Source: Rhabdobacter roseus
Lineage (GTDB): Bacteria > Bacteroidota > Bacteroidia > Cytophagales > Spirosomataceae
Direction of reading: 5' to 3'
Length of the DNA: 61,243 bases
Assembly: GCF_014202275.1 (NCBI RefSeq)
Contig: NZ_JACHGF010000002.1
Span: forward strand, 956,017 to 1,017,259
Shown: in pieces, positions 32,402-41,705 of the stretch
Layout of the letters: each line of letters opens with the position of its first letter
How positions within the stretch are numbered: the stretch's first letter is position 1
Translations under genes and position numbers: made by a program
The notes under the pieces: generated by a model
Databases searched by the model: none
The model's input: the letters and a program-made list of their open reading frames with translations, nothing else
Told to the model about the DNA's origin: nothing

Positions 32402-33004
32402 ATGATTGCCTCCCAAACGGACGACCTCACCCTCTGGCGCCTTCTGTGCGAAGGCGACGAGGATGCCTTTGAGCAGATCATGGGCCGCTACTACCGGACG
32501 CTGTTTCGGTACGGAGTTCGGATCTGGGCCGACGAAGATCGGGTACGCGATAGCATTCAGGAGATCTTCCTGGATATTTGGGCGCGGCGGGCGTTACTCA
32601 AACAAGTCCGTTCCGTGCATTTTTACCTCATAAAGGCCCTCCGCAACCGCCTGCTCTACGAAAGAAGGCAACAAAAAACCGTAAACCTCTCCGCCGACTG
32701 GCCCGAAGGCGAAGCCTTTGTGAGCGAATTAACCATCGAGCACGATCTCATCAACACCGAAGAGGTACGTCTGCGAGCGCAGAAGCTCGAAACGCTTCTC
32801 AATAGCCTGCCTCCCCGCCAGCGGGAAATCATTCACCTGCGCTTTTTCCAGGACCTCACCCACGACGAGATTGCCGAGATCATGGCCCTCAATCGGCAGT
32901 CGGTCTATAATTTGCTGCACGAAACGCTCCGGAAATTACGCGGCCTATGGGGGGTACTTTTGCTGATTGGCAGCTACTTAACCCGCCGGGAGCTAGGTGC
33001 CTAG
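32402..33004 (+). CDS. ECF-type RNA polymerase sigma factor
   Basis: A 200-residue sigma-70-family factor. Region 2 is at ~18-85 (DAFEQIMGRYYRTLFRYGVRIWADEDRVRDSIQEIFLDIW, then YLIKALRNRLL); region 4 at ~130-185 (LNSLPPRQREIIHLRFFQDLTHDEIAEIMALNRQSVYNLLHETLRKL). There is no region 1.1 or 3. It precedes a FecR-type anti-sigma gene (91-bp gap) and an STN-bearing SusC. This is the usual Bacteroidota arrangement in which a transporter-bound ligand frees the sigma factor to transcribe the susCD genes. A short leader with a TACCTTTC element lies directly before the ATG. Confidence 0.92.
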   Translation: MIASQTDDLTLWRLLCEGDEDAFEQIMGRYYRTLFRYGVRIWADEDRVRDSIQEIFLDIWARRALLKQVRSVHFYLIKALRNRLLYERRQQKTVNLSADWPEGEAFVSELTIEHDLINTEEVRLRAQKLETLLNSLPPRQREIIHLRFFQDLTHDEIAEIMALNRQSVYNLLHETLRKLRGLWGVLLLIGSYLTRRELGA

Positions 33005-33095
33005 CTCCGTTCCCTTATCTTTTTTCACGTTTTTTTCATAACGAACCAGTAGATCCGGTTTCGCTCTGCAACTCTTAGACAAGCCAACCGCAGAG

Positions 33096-34184
33096 ATGAA
33101 ACGCTACCGAGACTACACCCCCGAGGAGCTCGCCCTGGACGAATCGTTCCAGCGCTGGGTCAAAGACCATACCGACGAGGATCAGCGCTTCTGGAGCGCC
33201 TGGGTGACGCAAAACCCCGACCGGGAAGTGCTGGTGCGGGAGGCGCGGCAACTTCTGTTGCTGCTGCGCGAAAAGCCCTTCCTGGATCTTTCGGAAGACG
33301 TAATCCGGGAAGACATCCAACGAACCCGCGAGCGCATCGGGGCGCACGAAGTACCCTTTCGGCCGAGCCGCCGGGTACTTTGGGGACGGGTGGCCGCCGC
33401 TTGGCTGTTGCTGGGCGGACTGGCCAGCTGGCTATTCTGGACTACCCGCGAAACAACGCTTCCCGAAAACAACACTCGCGCTACCGCCACCGAAAAGGAA
33501 ACGCGACTCGTTAATTCCGGTTCAGCCGCCAGGCAGGTACTTTTACCCGACGGCAGCCGGGTGACGATGTCGGCCGGGAGTGAACTCAGCTACGCCGAGA
33601 ACGGCCTGGACGAGCGCGTAGTACGCCTCAGCGGCGAAGCTTACTTTGAGGTAAAGCGGCAGCCCACGCGGCCTTTCATGGTCTATGCCAACGGCCTGGT
33701 CACGCGGGTGCTGGGCACGAGTTTCCGGATTAGTCCCTCGGCCAGTACGCCGTCGGTGCGGGTGGTGGTACTTACGGGCAAGGTTTCGGTATTTGCCCAA
33801 CAAGATTTTGAAAAAAATACCCAGCACCAAAGTACCGTCATGCAGGGCCTCATCTTGACGCCCAACCAGCAGGTAGACTACTCGCCCAGCGAGGGGATTT
33901 TCCGCCGCTCGCTGGTCAAGCAGCCGCAGAAAGTAACCGCTTCGATCCGGGAAGAGGATTTTGAGTTCAGAAGTACCCCCGTCGTCGAGATCATCGGGCG
34001 GCTGGAGCAAGCCTACGGGGTGGAGTTTGTGTACGACGAAGAGCTCCTGCGCGACTGCGCCCTGACGGCTTCTTTGGCCGACGAGCCTCTATACGACAAG
34101 ATAAAGCTGATTTGCCAGGGGATCAATGCCACCTACCAGGAGGTAGATGGGCGGATCGTTATTTCCTCCAAGGGTTGCCGTTGA
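33096..34184 (+). CDS. FecR-family anti-sigma factor
   Basis: A 362-residue inner-membrane signal protein. The cytoplasmic part (~1-95) would bind the sigma factor; one membrane helix is WLLLGGLASWLFWTT (~105-119). The periplasmic FecR domain carries VLLPDGSRVTMSAGSELSYAE, VVRLSGEAYFEVKRQPTRPFMVYANGLVTRVLGTSFRI and VVVLTGKVSVF. It ends in a DUF4974 domain (STPVVEIIGRLEQAYGVEFVYDEELLRDCALTASL) that contacts the STN domain of the partner SusC. Neighbours on both sides fit the three-part trans-envelope pathway. Confidence 0.93.
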   Translation: MKRYRDYTPEELALDESFQRWVKDHTDEDQRFWSAWVTQNPDREVLVREARQLLLLLREKPFLDLSEDVIREDIQRTRERIGAHEVPFRPSRRVLWGRVAAAWLLLGGLASWLFWTTRETTLPENNTRATATEKETRLVNSGSAARQVLLPDGSRVTMSAGSELSYAENGLDERVVRLSGEAYFEVKRQPTRPFMVYANGLVTRVLGTSFRISPSASTPSVRVVVLTGKVSVFAQQDFEKNTQHQSTVMQGLILTPNQQVDYSPSEGIFRRSLVKQPQKVTASIREEDFEFRSTPVVEIIGRLEQAYGVEFVYDEELLRDCALTASLADEPLYDKIKLICQGINATYQEVDGRIVISSKGCR

Positions 34185-34292
34185 GCGTTTTCTGACTATT
34201 CCTAAACCTATTTTTTAACCAAAAATAAATTCACTAAAACCCTTCAAACGCCTATGCTCTAATCTCCAAATCAACCCTTGCTTTCAACCAGG

Positions 34293-34379
34293 GCCATAAA
34301 AAAAGCTAACCGTGCTGGTACCACGGCTAGCTTCGTAAGCTCCCAACGGAGCTTATGGCAAACTACCCCCGCAGCGGGG
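34293..34379 (+). other. Structured leader of the second susC gene: three consecutive hairpins
   Basis: Three stems lie in a row: P2 34303-34314 with 34322-34333 (12 bp, one G-T or mismatch, loop CTGGTAC), P3 34336-34343 with 34348-34355 (8 bp, loop CAAC), and P4 34367-34371 with 34375-34379. GCCA (34293-34296) and TGGC (34355-34358) could close P2 and P3 into a three-way junction. The segment fills much of the 248-bp FecR-SusC gap and ends about 50 bp before the susC ATG. No known riboswitch is recognised. P2 is preceded by an A-run, so it would act as a terminator only on the minus strand. Confidence 0.5.
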
Positions 34380-34432
34380 ATAGATGGTCTTTGGGCTTTG
34401 CGTTCAACAAATTCACAAAAACAATCAAAGGT

Positions 34433-37400
34433 ATGAAAAAAAAATTACCCATACTCTTCGCCATCATGAGGGTATCGTTATTCCAATTTTGCCTGGCCTG
34501 GCTGTGTGCCACCGTCGCGTGGTCGTCGGACGTACGGGGGCAGGAGCTCCTCAACCAGAAAGTGAGCGTCGAGTTTACGGACTGGCCCGTGGAGCGGGCG
34601 CTGGATCAACTGCGCAAGCACACGGGTTTTAAGTTTTTATACAATTCGTACACCTTTGAACCCAGCACAAAACTATCGGTCACGGCCAAAGACGAGCCCC
34701 TCCATGCCGTTCTGGACCGGGTACTTAAGCCCTTGCAGGTAACTTATGCCGTCAACGGCAAGCAGATTATCCTTTCGCGCCTGCCGCAGCGGTCTTCGTA
34801 CGTACTTCCCGAGCCACGCCCGGTACTTTTAGCCCTTCCGGATCGGGTTCTGACGGGCCAGGTACGCTCGGCCGACGACAACCAGCCTTTGCCAGGCGTG
34901 AGTATTCTGATCAAAGGTACCACCCAGGGTACCGCCTCCGACGCCGAAGGCAGGTACCGACTCAGCATTCCCGACCAAGGTACTTTGCTCGTGTTCAGCT
35001 ACGTAGGCTACGAGAGCCAGGAGGTTGCCGTAAGTACCCAAAGTACCCTGGACGTGGTGTTGCAAAGCGATACCAAGGCGCTTTCGGAGGTAGTGGTGGT
35101 GGGCTACGGTACCGTCAAGAAAAGTGACCTAACGGGCGCGGTATCTTCCATTTCGGCGGACGAGCTCCGCAAGATGCCCATGACGACCCTCGACCAGGGT
35201 TTACAGGGCCGGGCGGCCGGCGTACAGGTCACCCAAACCGACGCCGCGCCGGGCGGTACGGTTTCGATCCGGATTCGGGGAGGTACCTCCATCAACAACA
35301 GCAACGAGCCCCTGTATGTGGTGGATGGCTTCCCGGTAACGGCCATTAAGTCACTCAACCCCAACGACATCGAGTCGATGGAAGTTTTGAAGGATGCTTC
35401 GGCAACGGCCATTTACGGGTCGCGCGGGGCGAATGGCGTGGTGATCATCACTACCAAACAAGCCAAAACGGGGCAGTCGCAGTTTAACGTAGAGTACTAT
35501 ACGGGTATTCAGCACTTGATCTACAAGATTCCGGTCCTGAACACGGCGCAGTTTGTGGAGCTGGCCAATGAAGCCTTTAGTTTTCGGAACCTGGCCAAGC
35601 CCTTTCCCAACCCCGAGGCCGTAACCACCGATACCGACTGGCAGGATGCCATTTTTCGGCCCGCCCCCATCTCCAACTACCAGGTGTCTTTCCTAAAAGG
35701 GAACGAGAGTACCAAATTCACGATCACCGGCAACTACTTCAATCAGGACGGGATCATTACGAATTCCAACTTCAAGCGCTTCTCGACCCGGTTTAACCTG
35801 GAAAGTAAGATCAACCGGCGGCTCACCATTGGCAATAACCTCCAGATCAGCTACATCCGCAACAACGCCGTGCTGGTCAACAGCCCCGGCACGGGTAGCC
35901 AGGGGGTAGTGCACACGGCCCTGACGGCGGGCCCCTACATACCCATTTACGACCAGGATGGCAACTACTTCGTCGATTGGCAACAGATCGGGCCCGGCCT
36001 CCGGCGCGACAACGCCCTTTCCCTGGCCCGCGAAACCACCAATACCATCAATACCGGACGTATGCTGGGCAACTTTTATGCCCGCTACGAATTGCTACCC
36101 GGCCTCTCGGCCCGGGTATCCCTCGGCACCGACCTGCAATACAGCAAGCACAACCTGTACGTACCCCGCACGACCTACCGGGGGTACTTCCCCAACGGCA
36201 TCGCCGACATCAATACCAGTGCCTCGATCAACTGGCTGAACGAAAATACGTTAAGCTACGTCAAAAAGGTAGGCCGGCATGATTTCAACGCCGTGGCGGG
36301 CTATACCATGCAGCAGGAAACGGCGGAAAGCGTACAGGCTCGAGGTCAGGGCTTTGTCAATGACATCCTGGGCCACAACGACCTGGCCGCCGCCTCTGTC
36401 CTGCAACCCGCTGCGTCGGGGGCATATACATGGTCGTTGCAGTCATACCTGGCCCGGCTCAACTACATCTTCAACAACAAGTACCTGTTTACGGTATCGG
36501 TTCGGGCCGACGGCTCCTCGCGTTTCGGAGCCAACAACAAGTGGGGCGTCTTCCCGTCGGGGGCGGTGGCCTGGCGCTTGGCCGAGGAGCGTTTTATCCA
36601 GGAACTGGGGGTATTTGATGATCTGAAACTCCGCGCCAGCTACGGCATAACCGGCTACCAGGAAATTCCGCTCTACCGCTCGCAGGCTTCGCTTTCAAGT
36701 ACTTCGACCATCCTGGGCGACAACCTGGCCATTGGCTTTGCGCCTAACCGCATTCCTAACCCGGATCTGAAATGGGAGCGCACGGGGCAATTTGACATCG
36801 GGACGGACATGGCCTTTTTCAAAGGACGGCTCCGCCTCACGGCCGACTACTACCACAAGAAAACCAACGATCTGCTCTTTGAGGTACAAATTCCCTGGAG
36901 CACCGGCTTCAGTACTTCCTACCAAAACATCGGCAGCACCGAAAACCGGGGCTACGAGCTCGCGCTGGGAGGGGATATTTTTACGGGAGAATTTAAGTGG
37001 ACTGTTGACCTGAACTATTCCCAAAATCGCAACAAGGTACTTGACCTGGGCGACGTAGACGAAATCCTGGGGCCTCCGGCGGGTTCTAGTTTCTACTCGC
37101 CCGGTAGCGGGATCATCATCCGGCGGGGCCATCCGGTCAACTCCTTTTTTGGCTACATCAGCGACGGCCTGTTCCGTACCCAAAGCGACCTGGACAACGC
37201 CCCCCGGCACCGCTACATGCAACTGGGCGATATTCGCTTCCGGGACGTCAACCAGGACGGAGCCATCACCCCCGACGACCGGACCATCATCGGGAACGCC
37301 CAGCCTAAGTTTATCTACGGCTTCAACAATAATTTTTCCTACAAAAACTTTGACCTGAACGTCTTCATTCAGGGGGTGTACGGCAACGACGTGCTGAACC

Positions 37401-37801
37401 TCTACCGGGTCTACGAGCTCGAATCCATGCGGGGTACCCACAACAACCACATCCGCGCCCTCGATCGTTGGAGCCCCAGCAACCCCGACGCCTACATGCC
37501 CAAAGCCGACCAGCGCGGTCAGGAGCAATTTATAAGTACCCGGGCCATTGAAGACGGCTCCTTCCTGCGGCTGCGTAACGTAGTACTGGGCTACAACCTC
37601 CCTTCCGAGAAGCTGAACCTACCTTGGCTACGTAGTCTGCGCGTGTACCTGAGCGGACAAAACCTCTTCACCCTGACCAGCTACACCGGCTACGACCCGG
37701 AGGTAAATACCCACGGCCAAAACTCCATCAACCAGGGGATCGACTACGGAGCCTACCCACGCGCCAAAACCTTTATGGTGGGCGTTAATCTGGGCCTATG
37801 A
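34433..37801 (+). CDS. SusC/RagA-family TonB-linked transporter with STN signalling domain
   Basis: 1122 residues from the ATG at 34433, chosen because it begins a leader (KKKLPILFAIMRVSLFQF, then WSSDVRGQ). An upstream frame start would translate through the leader hairpins. Domains: STN/secretin short domain ~45-125 (VEFTDWPVERALDQLRKHTGFKFLYN and PLHAVLDRVLKPLQVTYAVNGKQIILS), CarboxypepD_reg-like ~145-230, linker VVVVGYGTVKKSDLTGAV, plug with VDGFPVTAIKSLNPNDIESMEVLKDASATAIYGSRGANGVV, and barrel ending FMVGVNLGL. STN contacts the FecR protein encoded just upstream, so ligand uptake should activate the ECF sigma factor. The transported compound is unknown. Confidence 0.94.
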   Translation: MKKKLPILFAIMRVSLFQFCLAWLCATVAWSSDVRGQELLNQKVSVEFTDWPVERALDQLRKHTGFKFLYNSYTFEPSTKLSVTAKDEPLHAVLDRVLKPLQVTYAVNGKQIILSRLPQRSSYVLPEPRPVLLALPDRVLTGQVRSADDNQPLPGVSILIKGTTQGTASDAEGRYRLSIPDQGTLLVFSYVGYESQEVAVSTQSTLDVVLQSDTKALSEVVVVGYGTVKKSDLTGAVSSISADELRKMPMTTLDQGLQGRAAGVQVTQTDAAPGGTVSIRIRGGTSINNSNEPLYVVDGFPVTAIKSLNPNDIESMEVLKDASATAIYGSRGANGVVIITTKQAKTGQSQFNVEYYTGIQHLIYKIPVLNTAQFVELANEAFSFRNLAKPFPNPEAVTTDTDWQDAIFRPAPISNYQVSFLKGNESTKFTITGNYFNQDGIITNSNFKRFSTRFNLESKINRRLTIGNNLQISYIRNNAVLVNSPGTGSQGVVHTALTAGPYIPIYDQDGNYFVDWQQIGPGLRRDNALSLARETTNTINTGRMLGNFYARYELLPGLSARVSLGTDLQYSKHNLYVPRTTYRGYFPNGIADINTSASINWLNENTLSYVKKVGRHDFNAVAGYTMQQETAESVQARGQGFVNDILGHNDLAAASVLQPAASGAYTWSLQSYLARLNYIFNNKYLFTVSVRADGSSRFGANNKWGVFPSGAVAWRLAEERFIQELGVFDDLKLRASYGITGYQEIPLYRSQASLSSTSTILGDNLAIGFAPNRIPNPDLKWERTGQFDIGTDMAFFKGRLRLTADYYHKKTNDLLFEVQIPWSTGFSTSYQNIGSTENRGYELALGGDIFTGEFKWTVDLNYSQNRNKVLDLGDVDEILGPPAGSSFYSPGSGIIIRRGHPVNSFFGYISDGLFRTQSDLDNAPRHRYMQLGDIRFRDVNQDGAITPDDRTIIGNAQPKFIYGFNNNFSYKNFDLNVFIQGVYGNDVLNLYRVYELESMRGTHNNHIRALDRWSPSNPDAYMPKADQRGQEQFISTRAIEDGSFLRLRNVVLGYNLPSEKLNLPWLRSLRVYLSGQNLFTLTSYTGYDPEVNTHGQNSINQGIDYGAYPRAKTFMVGVNLGL

Positions 37802-37843
37802 AGCTCCCATACAAAACTCTAGTACCTTCTAAACAGATACGAT

Positions 37844-39226
37844 ATGAAAATGCGATTAGCCTACCTCAGCTTGCTCATGTGGCTGGTCAGCTCCTGCGAC
37901 TTTTTGCAGGAAGACCCGCAGGACTTTCTCTCGCCGCTCAATTTTTACCGTACCGAAGCCGACGCCGTAGCGGCCGTCAATGCGATCTATAGTTCATTGA
38001 GTCCTACCTGGAACCTGGGGGATTTGGCTTCGGACCTACTCAACGAAGGAGCCGCACCCCGTACCGAAAACTTGGAGCTGCAAACGTTTACCTTCAGCAG
38101 TGCCAACCCCCATTTTGCCACGCTTTGGCAAACTCGGTACGTGGCCATCAACCGGGCCAATACGGCTATTGAGCGCATCCCGATGATCGACATGAACGCC
38201 GAACGGCGCAGTCGGTTGGTGGGCGAGGCCAAATTTTTACGCGCCCTCAACTACTTCGACCTGGTGAAGGCCTTCGGCGATGTACCCCTGATTTTACAGG
38301 AAACCAAGGGGCTGGACCAGCAAAATGCGACGCGCAGTCCGGCGCTGGAGGTTTATCGCCAAATCATTCAGGATTTGGAGGAAGCGCATCCGCAACTACC
38401 CCTTACCTACGCCAGCGTCGAAACCGGCCGGGCCACCCGGGGCGCCGCGCTGGCGCTCTTGGCTCGCGCGTATTTATTTAGCCAAAACTACCCCAAAGCC
38501 GCCGAAACCGCCCGAACGGTCACCACGCTCAACTACAGCCTGGTCCCTAACTACGCCGACATCTGGCCTTCGGAACGCGAAAATGGACCCGAACATATTT
38601 TCTCCATCCAGTACAAAGCGGGCGTGCGAGGTAGTGGCTTTAACGAAACCTTTGGCGTAAGGGGCGGGCGTGCGCCCATTACGGGCGGTAGCGGGGCTTT
38701 TGTCAAAAGGTCGTTTTATAATTCCTTTGAGCCCGGAGATGTCCGCCGTGACATCAGTATAAAAACTTCGTTCACCTTCAGCGACGGAAGTACCCAAACC
38801 TTCGAGCCGCACGTTTGGAAATTCTTCAATCTCAACTTTATTACGCCCAGCAATACGGATACCAACTGGCCGCTGATCCGCTACTCGGAGGTACTTCTGA
38901 TCCTGGCCGAAGCGCTGAACGAGGTCCATAACGGCCCCACGCCCGAAGCCCTCGAAGCCATCAACCAGGTACGTCGCCGGGCCAAGGTACCTGAGCTAGC
39001 GGCTACGCTGTCGCAGCAGCAGTTTCGCGAGGCTATTTTGCGGGAGCGCGGCTGGGAGCTGGCGTTTGAGGGGCATCGCCGCTACGACCTCATCCGGCTG
39101 AACAAGCTCCAGGAAGTAATGGCTCCCCTGGGTGTAACGGTGCAAGTACCTACCCATAACCTGTACCCCCTGCCCCAGCGCGAACTGGACGTCAATAAAA
39201 ATTTGCAACAAAACCCCGGCTACTAA
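37844..39226 (+). CDS. SusD/RagB-family outer-membrane lipoprotein (sigma/FecR locus)
   Basis: A 460-residue lipoprotein; the leader ends in lipobox VSSC (Cys18). SusD features: FYRTEADAVAAVNAIYSSL, AKFLRALNYFDLVKAFGDVPLI, GAALALLARAYLFSQNYPKAAE, LIRYSEVLLILAEALNEV and the terminal ELAFEGHRRYDLIRLNKLQEVMAPLGV. It ends NKNLQQNPGY, as is typical. It pairs with the preceding SusC (42-bp gap). No glycoside hydrolase follows, so the ligand may not be a polysaccharide. Confidence 0.93.
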   Translation: MKMRLAYLSLLMWLVSSCDFLQEDPQDFLSPLNFYRTEADAVAAVNAIYSSLSPTWNLGDLASDLLNEGAAPRTENLELQTFTFSSANPHFATLWQTRYVAINRANTAIERIPMIDMNAERRSRLVGEAKFLRALNYFDLVKAFGDVPLILQETKGLDQQNATRSPALEVYRQIIQDLEEAHPQLPLTYASVETGRATRGAALALLARAYLFSQNYPKAAETARTVTTLNYSLVPNYADIWPSERENGPEHIFSIQYKAGVRGSGFNETFGVRGGRAPITGGSGAFVKRSFYNSFEPGDVRRDISIKTSFTFSDGSTQTFEPHVWKFFNLNFITPSNTDTNWPLIRYSEVLLILAEALNEVHNGPTPEALEAINQVRRRAKVPELAATLSQQQFREAILRERGWELAFEGHRRYDLIRLNKLQEVMAPLGVTVQVPTHNLYPLPQRELDVNKNLQQNPGY

Positions 39227-39238
39227 CCATCATTACGT

Positions 39239-40618
39239 ATGAAACGCAGACATTTTCTTCAAAAATCGGGCGGGCTCGGGCTTTTGCTTTCCGCTCCCTG
39301 GGTACCTCCTACGCACCCAGGTACCCTAAAAGTAGATCAAGTGCGGGAGGCCGCCCGCGATATTCCCGTGGCAGGTACCTACGACGTCATCGTGGCGGGA
39401 GCCGGGCCCGCGGGGATAGCGGCGGCCATTGAAGCCGGTCGGAGCGGTGCGCGCACGCTGCTCATCGAAACCCACGGCTGCCTGGGCGGCGTCTGGACGG
39501 CCGGGTACCTGACCTGGATTTTGGATAATAAAAATAAGCCGGGCCTGATGCAGGAAATCATGCAGGAGCTGCAAAAGAAACCCACCGCCGCCACGGTACC
39601 CTCGGGAAGTACCTTTGCCTTCGACGCCGAAGACATGAAGCTGCTCCTGGAAGAGCTTTGCGCCAAAGCCAAGGTGGATATCCTGTACTTTACGCGGGTT
39701 GTGGCAGCCATGAAGGAGCAACGAAAGCTCAGCTACGTAGTTACGGAATCGAAATCGGGCCGCGAAGCCTGGAAGGGCAACGTGTTTATCGACTGCACCG
39801 GCGACGGCGACCTGGCCGCGCGCGCGGGCTGCCAGTACGACTACGGCGACAGCTCCGGCCAGGGCCAGCCCATGAGCCTGCTGTGCCTGGTGACGGGCGT
39901 ACAGTACAAAGAGATTCAGGAGTTTGTACGCGACGAAACCGACAGCAAAACGGGCTCACCTTCCAAGAAACGCCTGGAAAGTGAGATTGTGCGCGGCGGC
40001 GTATCCCCCTCCTACACGCGTCCGGGCCTCTACCCCATTCGCGACGACTTGTTCATGCTCATGACCCACCACGCCTACGGCTTCAAAGGTACCGACGCCC
40101 GGCAGGTTACCGAGGCTACCCTCAACGGCCGCATGGAGCTGCACAAAATTGTGAACGCGCTGCGCTCGCTGGGCGGGGCCTGGAAAGACCTGAAAATAGT
40201 AGCGACCGGCGAGCAGATCGGGGTGCGGGAAAGCCGCCGGATCAAGGGCCTGTATACCGTCACGATGGCCGACATCCAGAAGGGTATCCGGCACGAAGAC
40301 GCCGTTTGCCGCGTCACGTTTGGGATCGATGTGCATTCGGTAAAAAAAGAGGACGAGACCAAGCAAAGCTACAACCGGGGCGTCAAAATGCAGCCCTACG
40401 ACATCCCGATCCGGGCACTCATTGCTAAGGACGTCGACGGGCTCATGATGGCCGGGCGCTGCATCAGCGGTGATTTTATCGCGCACTCCAGCTACCGGGT
40501 TACGGGCAATGCCGTCGCCATGGGCCAGGCCGCGGGCCGGGTAGCGGCCCTGGCTTCCAAATCGAACGCCCTGCCACAGCAGGTACCCTGGAAAGAGGTA
40601 GCCTGGCACGTTGAATAA
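39239..40618 (+). CDS. Exported FAD-dependent oxidoreductase (FAD_oxidored family)
   Basis: A 459-residue flavoprotein with a twin-arginine-like leader (MKRRHFLQKSGGLGLLLSAP), suggesting folding with FAD before Tat export. The FAD site is YDVIVAGAGPAGIAAAIEAGRSGARTLLIE (~49-78), followed by CLGGVWTAGYLTWI. Further motifs are VFIDCTGDGDLAARAGC (~180) and the C-terminal DVDGLMMAGRCISGDFIAHSSYRVTGNAVAMGQAAGRVAAL, typical of PF12831. It starts 12 bp after susD and is probably translated with it. It may oxidise the compound taken up by the SusCD pair. Confidence 0.9.
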   Translation: MKRRHFLQKSGGLGLLLSAPWVPPTHPGTLKVDQVREAARDIPVAGTYDVIVAGAGPAGIAAAIEAGRSGARTLLIETHGCLGGVWTAGYLTWILDNKNKPGLMQEIMQELQKKPTAATVPSGSTFAFDAEDMKLLLEELCAKAKVDILYFTRVVAAMKEQRKLSYVVTESKSGREAWKGNVFIDCTGDGDLAARAGCQYDYGDSSGQGQPMSLLCLVTGVQYKEIQEFVRDETDSKTGSPSKKRLESEIVRGGVSPSYTRPGLYPIRDDLFMLMTHHAYGFKGTDARQVTEATLNGRMELHKIVNALRSLGGAWKDLKIVATGEQIGVRESRRIKGLYTVTMADIQKGIRHEDAVCRVTFGIDVHSVKKEDETKQSYNRGVKMQPYDIPIRALIAKDVDGLMMAGRCISGDFIAHSSYRVTGNAVAMGQAAGRVAALASKSNALPQQVPWKEVAWHVE

Positions 40619-40648
40619 AAGTACCCCTTTTAGCCTAAGTACCTTAAG

Positions 40649-40684
40649 CCCGCCAAGTACCCGAAAATGCAGGTACTTGGCGGG
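40649..40684 (+). terminator. Terminator built from an inverted AAGTACC/GGTACTT pair
   Basis: A 13-bp perfect stem (40649-40661 and 40672-40684, CCCGCCAAGTACC with its complement), 10-nt loop, then TTTATT. It lies 30 bp after the flavoprotein stop codon. The stem is made of a GC clamp plus the locally ubiquitous GTAC motif in opposite orientations. Confidence 0.8.
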
Positions 40685-40728
40685 TTTATTTGCGCTAAAT
40701 CCTACCGGCTAGTCCTACCCGAAAGTAC

Positions 40729-41661
40729 CTAAGCCAGGTTAGGGTACTTGGGCGTAAAGGCGGGGAGTTGGTTGGTTTGGTAGTAGTTTTCGGGTACGGC
40801 TACCTGAAGTACCCCCGGCACGATGTCTGCCCGGATGCGCGGTACTTCGCCCAGGTACTCGCCGTCGATCTGGAAGCCGATGGTGCCACTCAGGATTTCA
40901 ATGTCCGCCTCCACCACCGAGAGCATCGTCACTACGTCCGGGTCGAAGTCGAAGTTGCCAGTGAGTAGCTTGGCGAGCTCAATGACGTCGATGCGCTTGG
41001 CGATGACCAGCTCAAAACGCCCGTCGCAGATATTGCCGAGCGGATTAACGTTCACGCCGGTACCGTACTTTTGGGCGTTGGCGATGATCACGATCACGGC
41101 CTCCGTCTCCAGCGTTTGCTCGGGTGTCGTGATCCGCACCCGGAATATTTCGTGCTCCGACAAGGTCTTCACGACCTCTTTCGCGTAGCCGAGCTTTCCG
41201 CGCATTTCTCCTTCTTCGTAGTTCTTGACCAGCAGCGCATTCAGGCCCAGGTCGCTCAGGTGCAGGCTTATCTTCCCGTTGATCCGTACCCCGTCGATGC
41301 AGCCCACGTGCGGGCCCAGGGCCACGTCCAGGGTTTCGTCCAGCCCGGCGGGTAGCTCGAAGCTCGTCGCCAGGCCGTTGGCCGAGCCCGCAGGTATGAT
41401 ACCCAGTATGATGTCCTGGTTCTGAAGCAGTTCGGCTACCAGGGTGATGGTACCGTCTCCTCCCACCACCAGCACGCGCGCAGGATTCAGCGCCTCCAGG
41501 CGCTGGCGTATGGCCTCCTGATCCTTCTCTCCGGTAGTGAGGTAAAGGCTCATCTCCATACCAAGTACCTGGGTCTTCTGGGCTACTTTTTCAATAATTT
41601 CATCTTTGTTCGTGGTGCCCGATATGGGGTTGACAACCAGAAGTACCTGCTGCAATGGCAT
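40729..41661 (-). CDS. YegS/DAGK-type lipid kinase
   Basis: A 310-residue cytoplasmic kinase of the diacylglycerol/sphingosine-kinase catalytic fold. Visible: LLVVNPISGTTNK (first strand and nucleotide loop), VLVVGGDGTITLVAELLQNQ (GGDGT signature, ~68-87), LGIIPAGSANGLATSF (~90-105), GCIDGVRINGKISLHLSDLGLNA, and a C-terminal beta-rich lobe with FQIDGEYLGEVPRI. It would phosphorylate a lipid or diacylglycerol. It is divergent from the App1-like phosphatase gene, and the two may act on related lipids. Confidence 0.9.
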   Translation of the reverse strand: MPLQQVLLVVNPISGTTNKDEIIEKVAQKTQVLGMEMSLYLTTGEKDQEAIRQRLEALNPARVLVVGGDGTITLVAELLQNQDIILGIIPAGSANGLATSFELPAGLDETLDVALGPHVGCIDGVRINGKISLHLSDLGLNALLVKNYEEGEMRGKLGYAKEVVKTLSEHEIFRVRITTPEQTLETEAVIVIIANAQKYGTGVNVNPLGNICDGRFELVIAKRIDVIELAKLLTGNFDFDPDVVTMLSVVEADIEILSGTIGFQIDGEYLGEVPRIRADIVPGVLQVAVPENYYQTNQLPAFTPKYPNLA

Positions 41662-41705
41662 GTATTTTGTTTAGTTTAGTGATCTTAAATGATTACACCT
41701 TGTTT

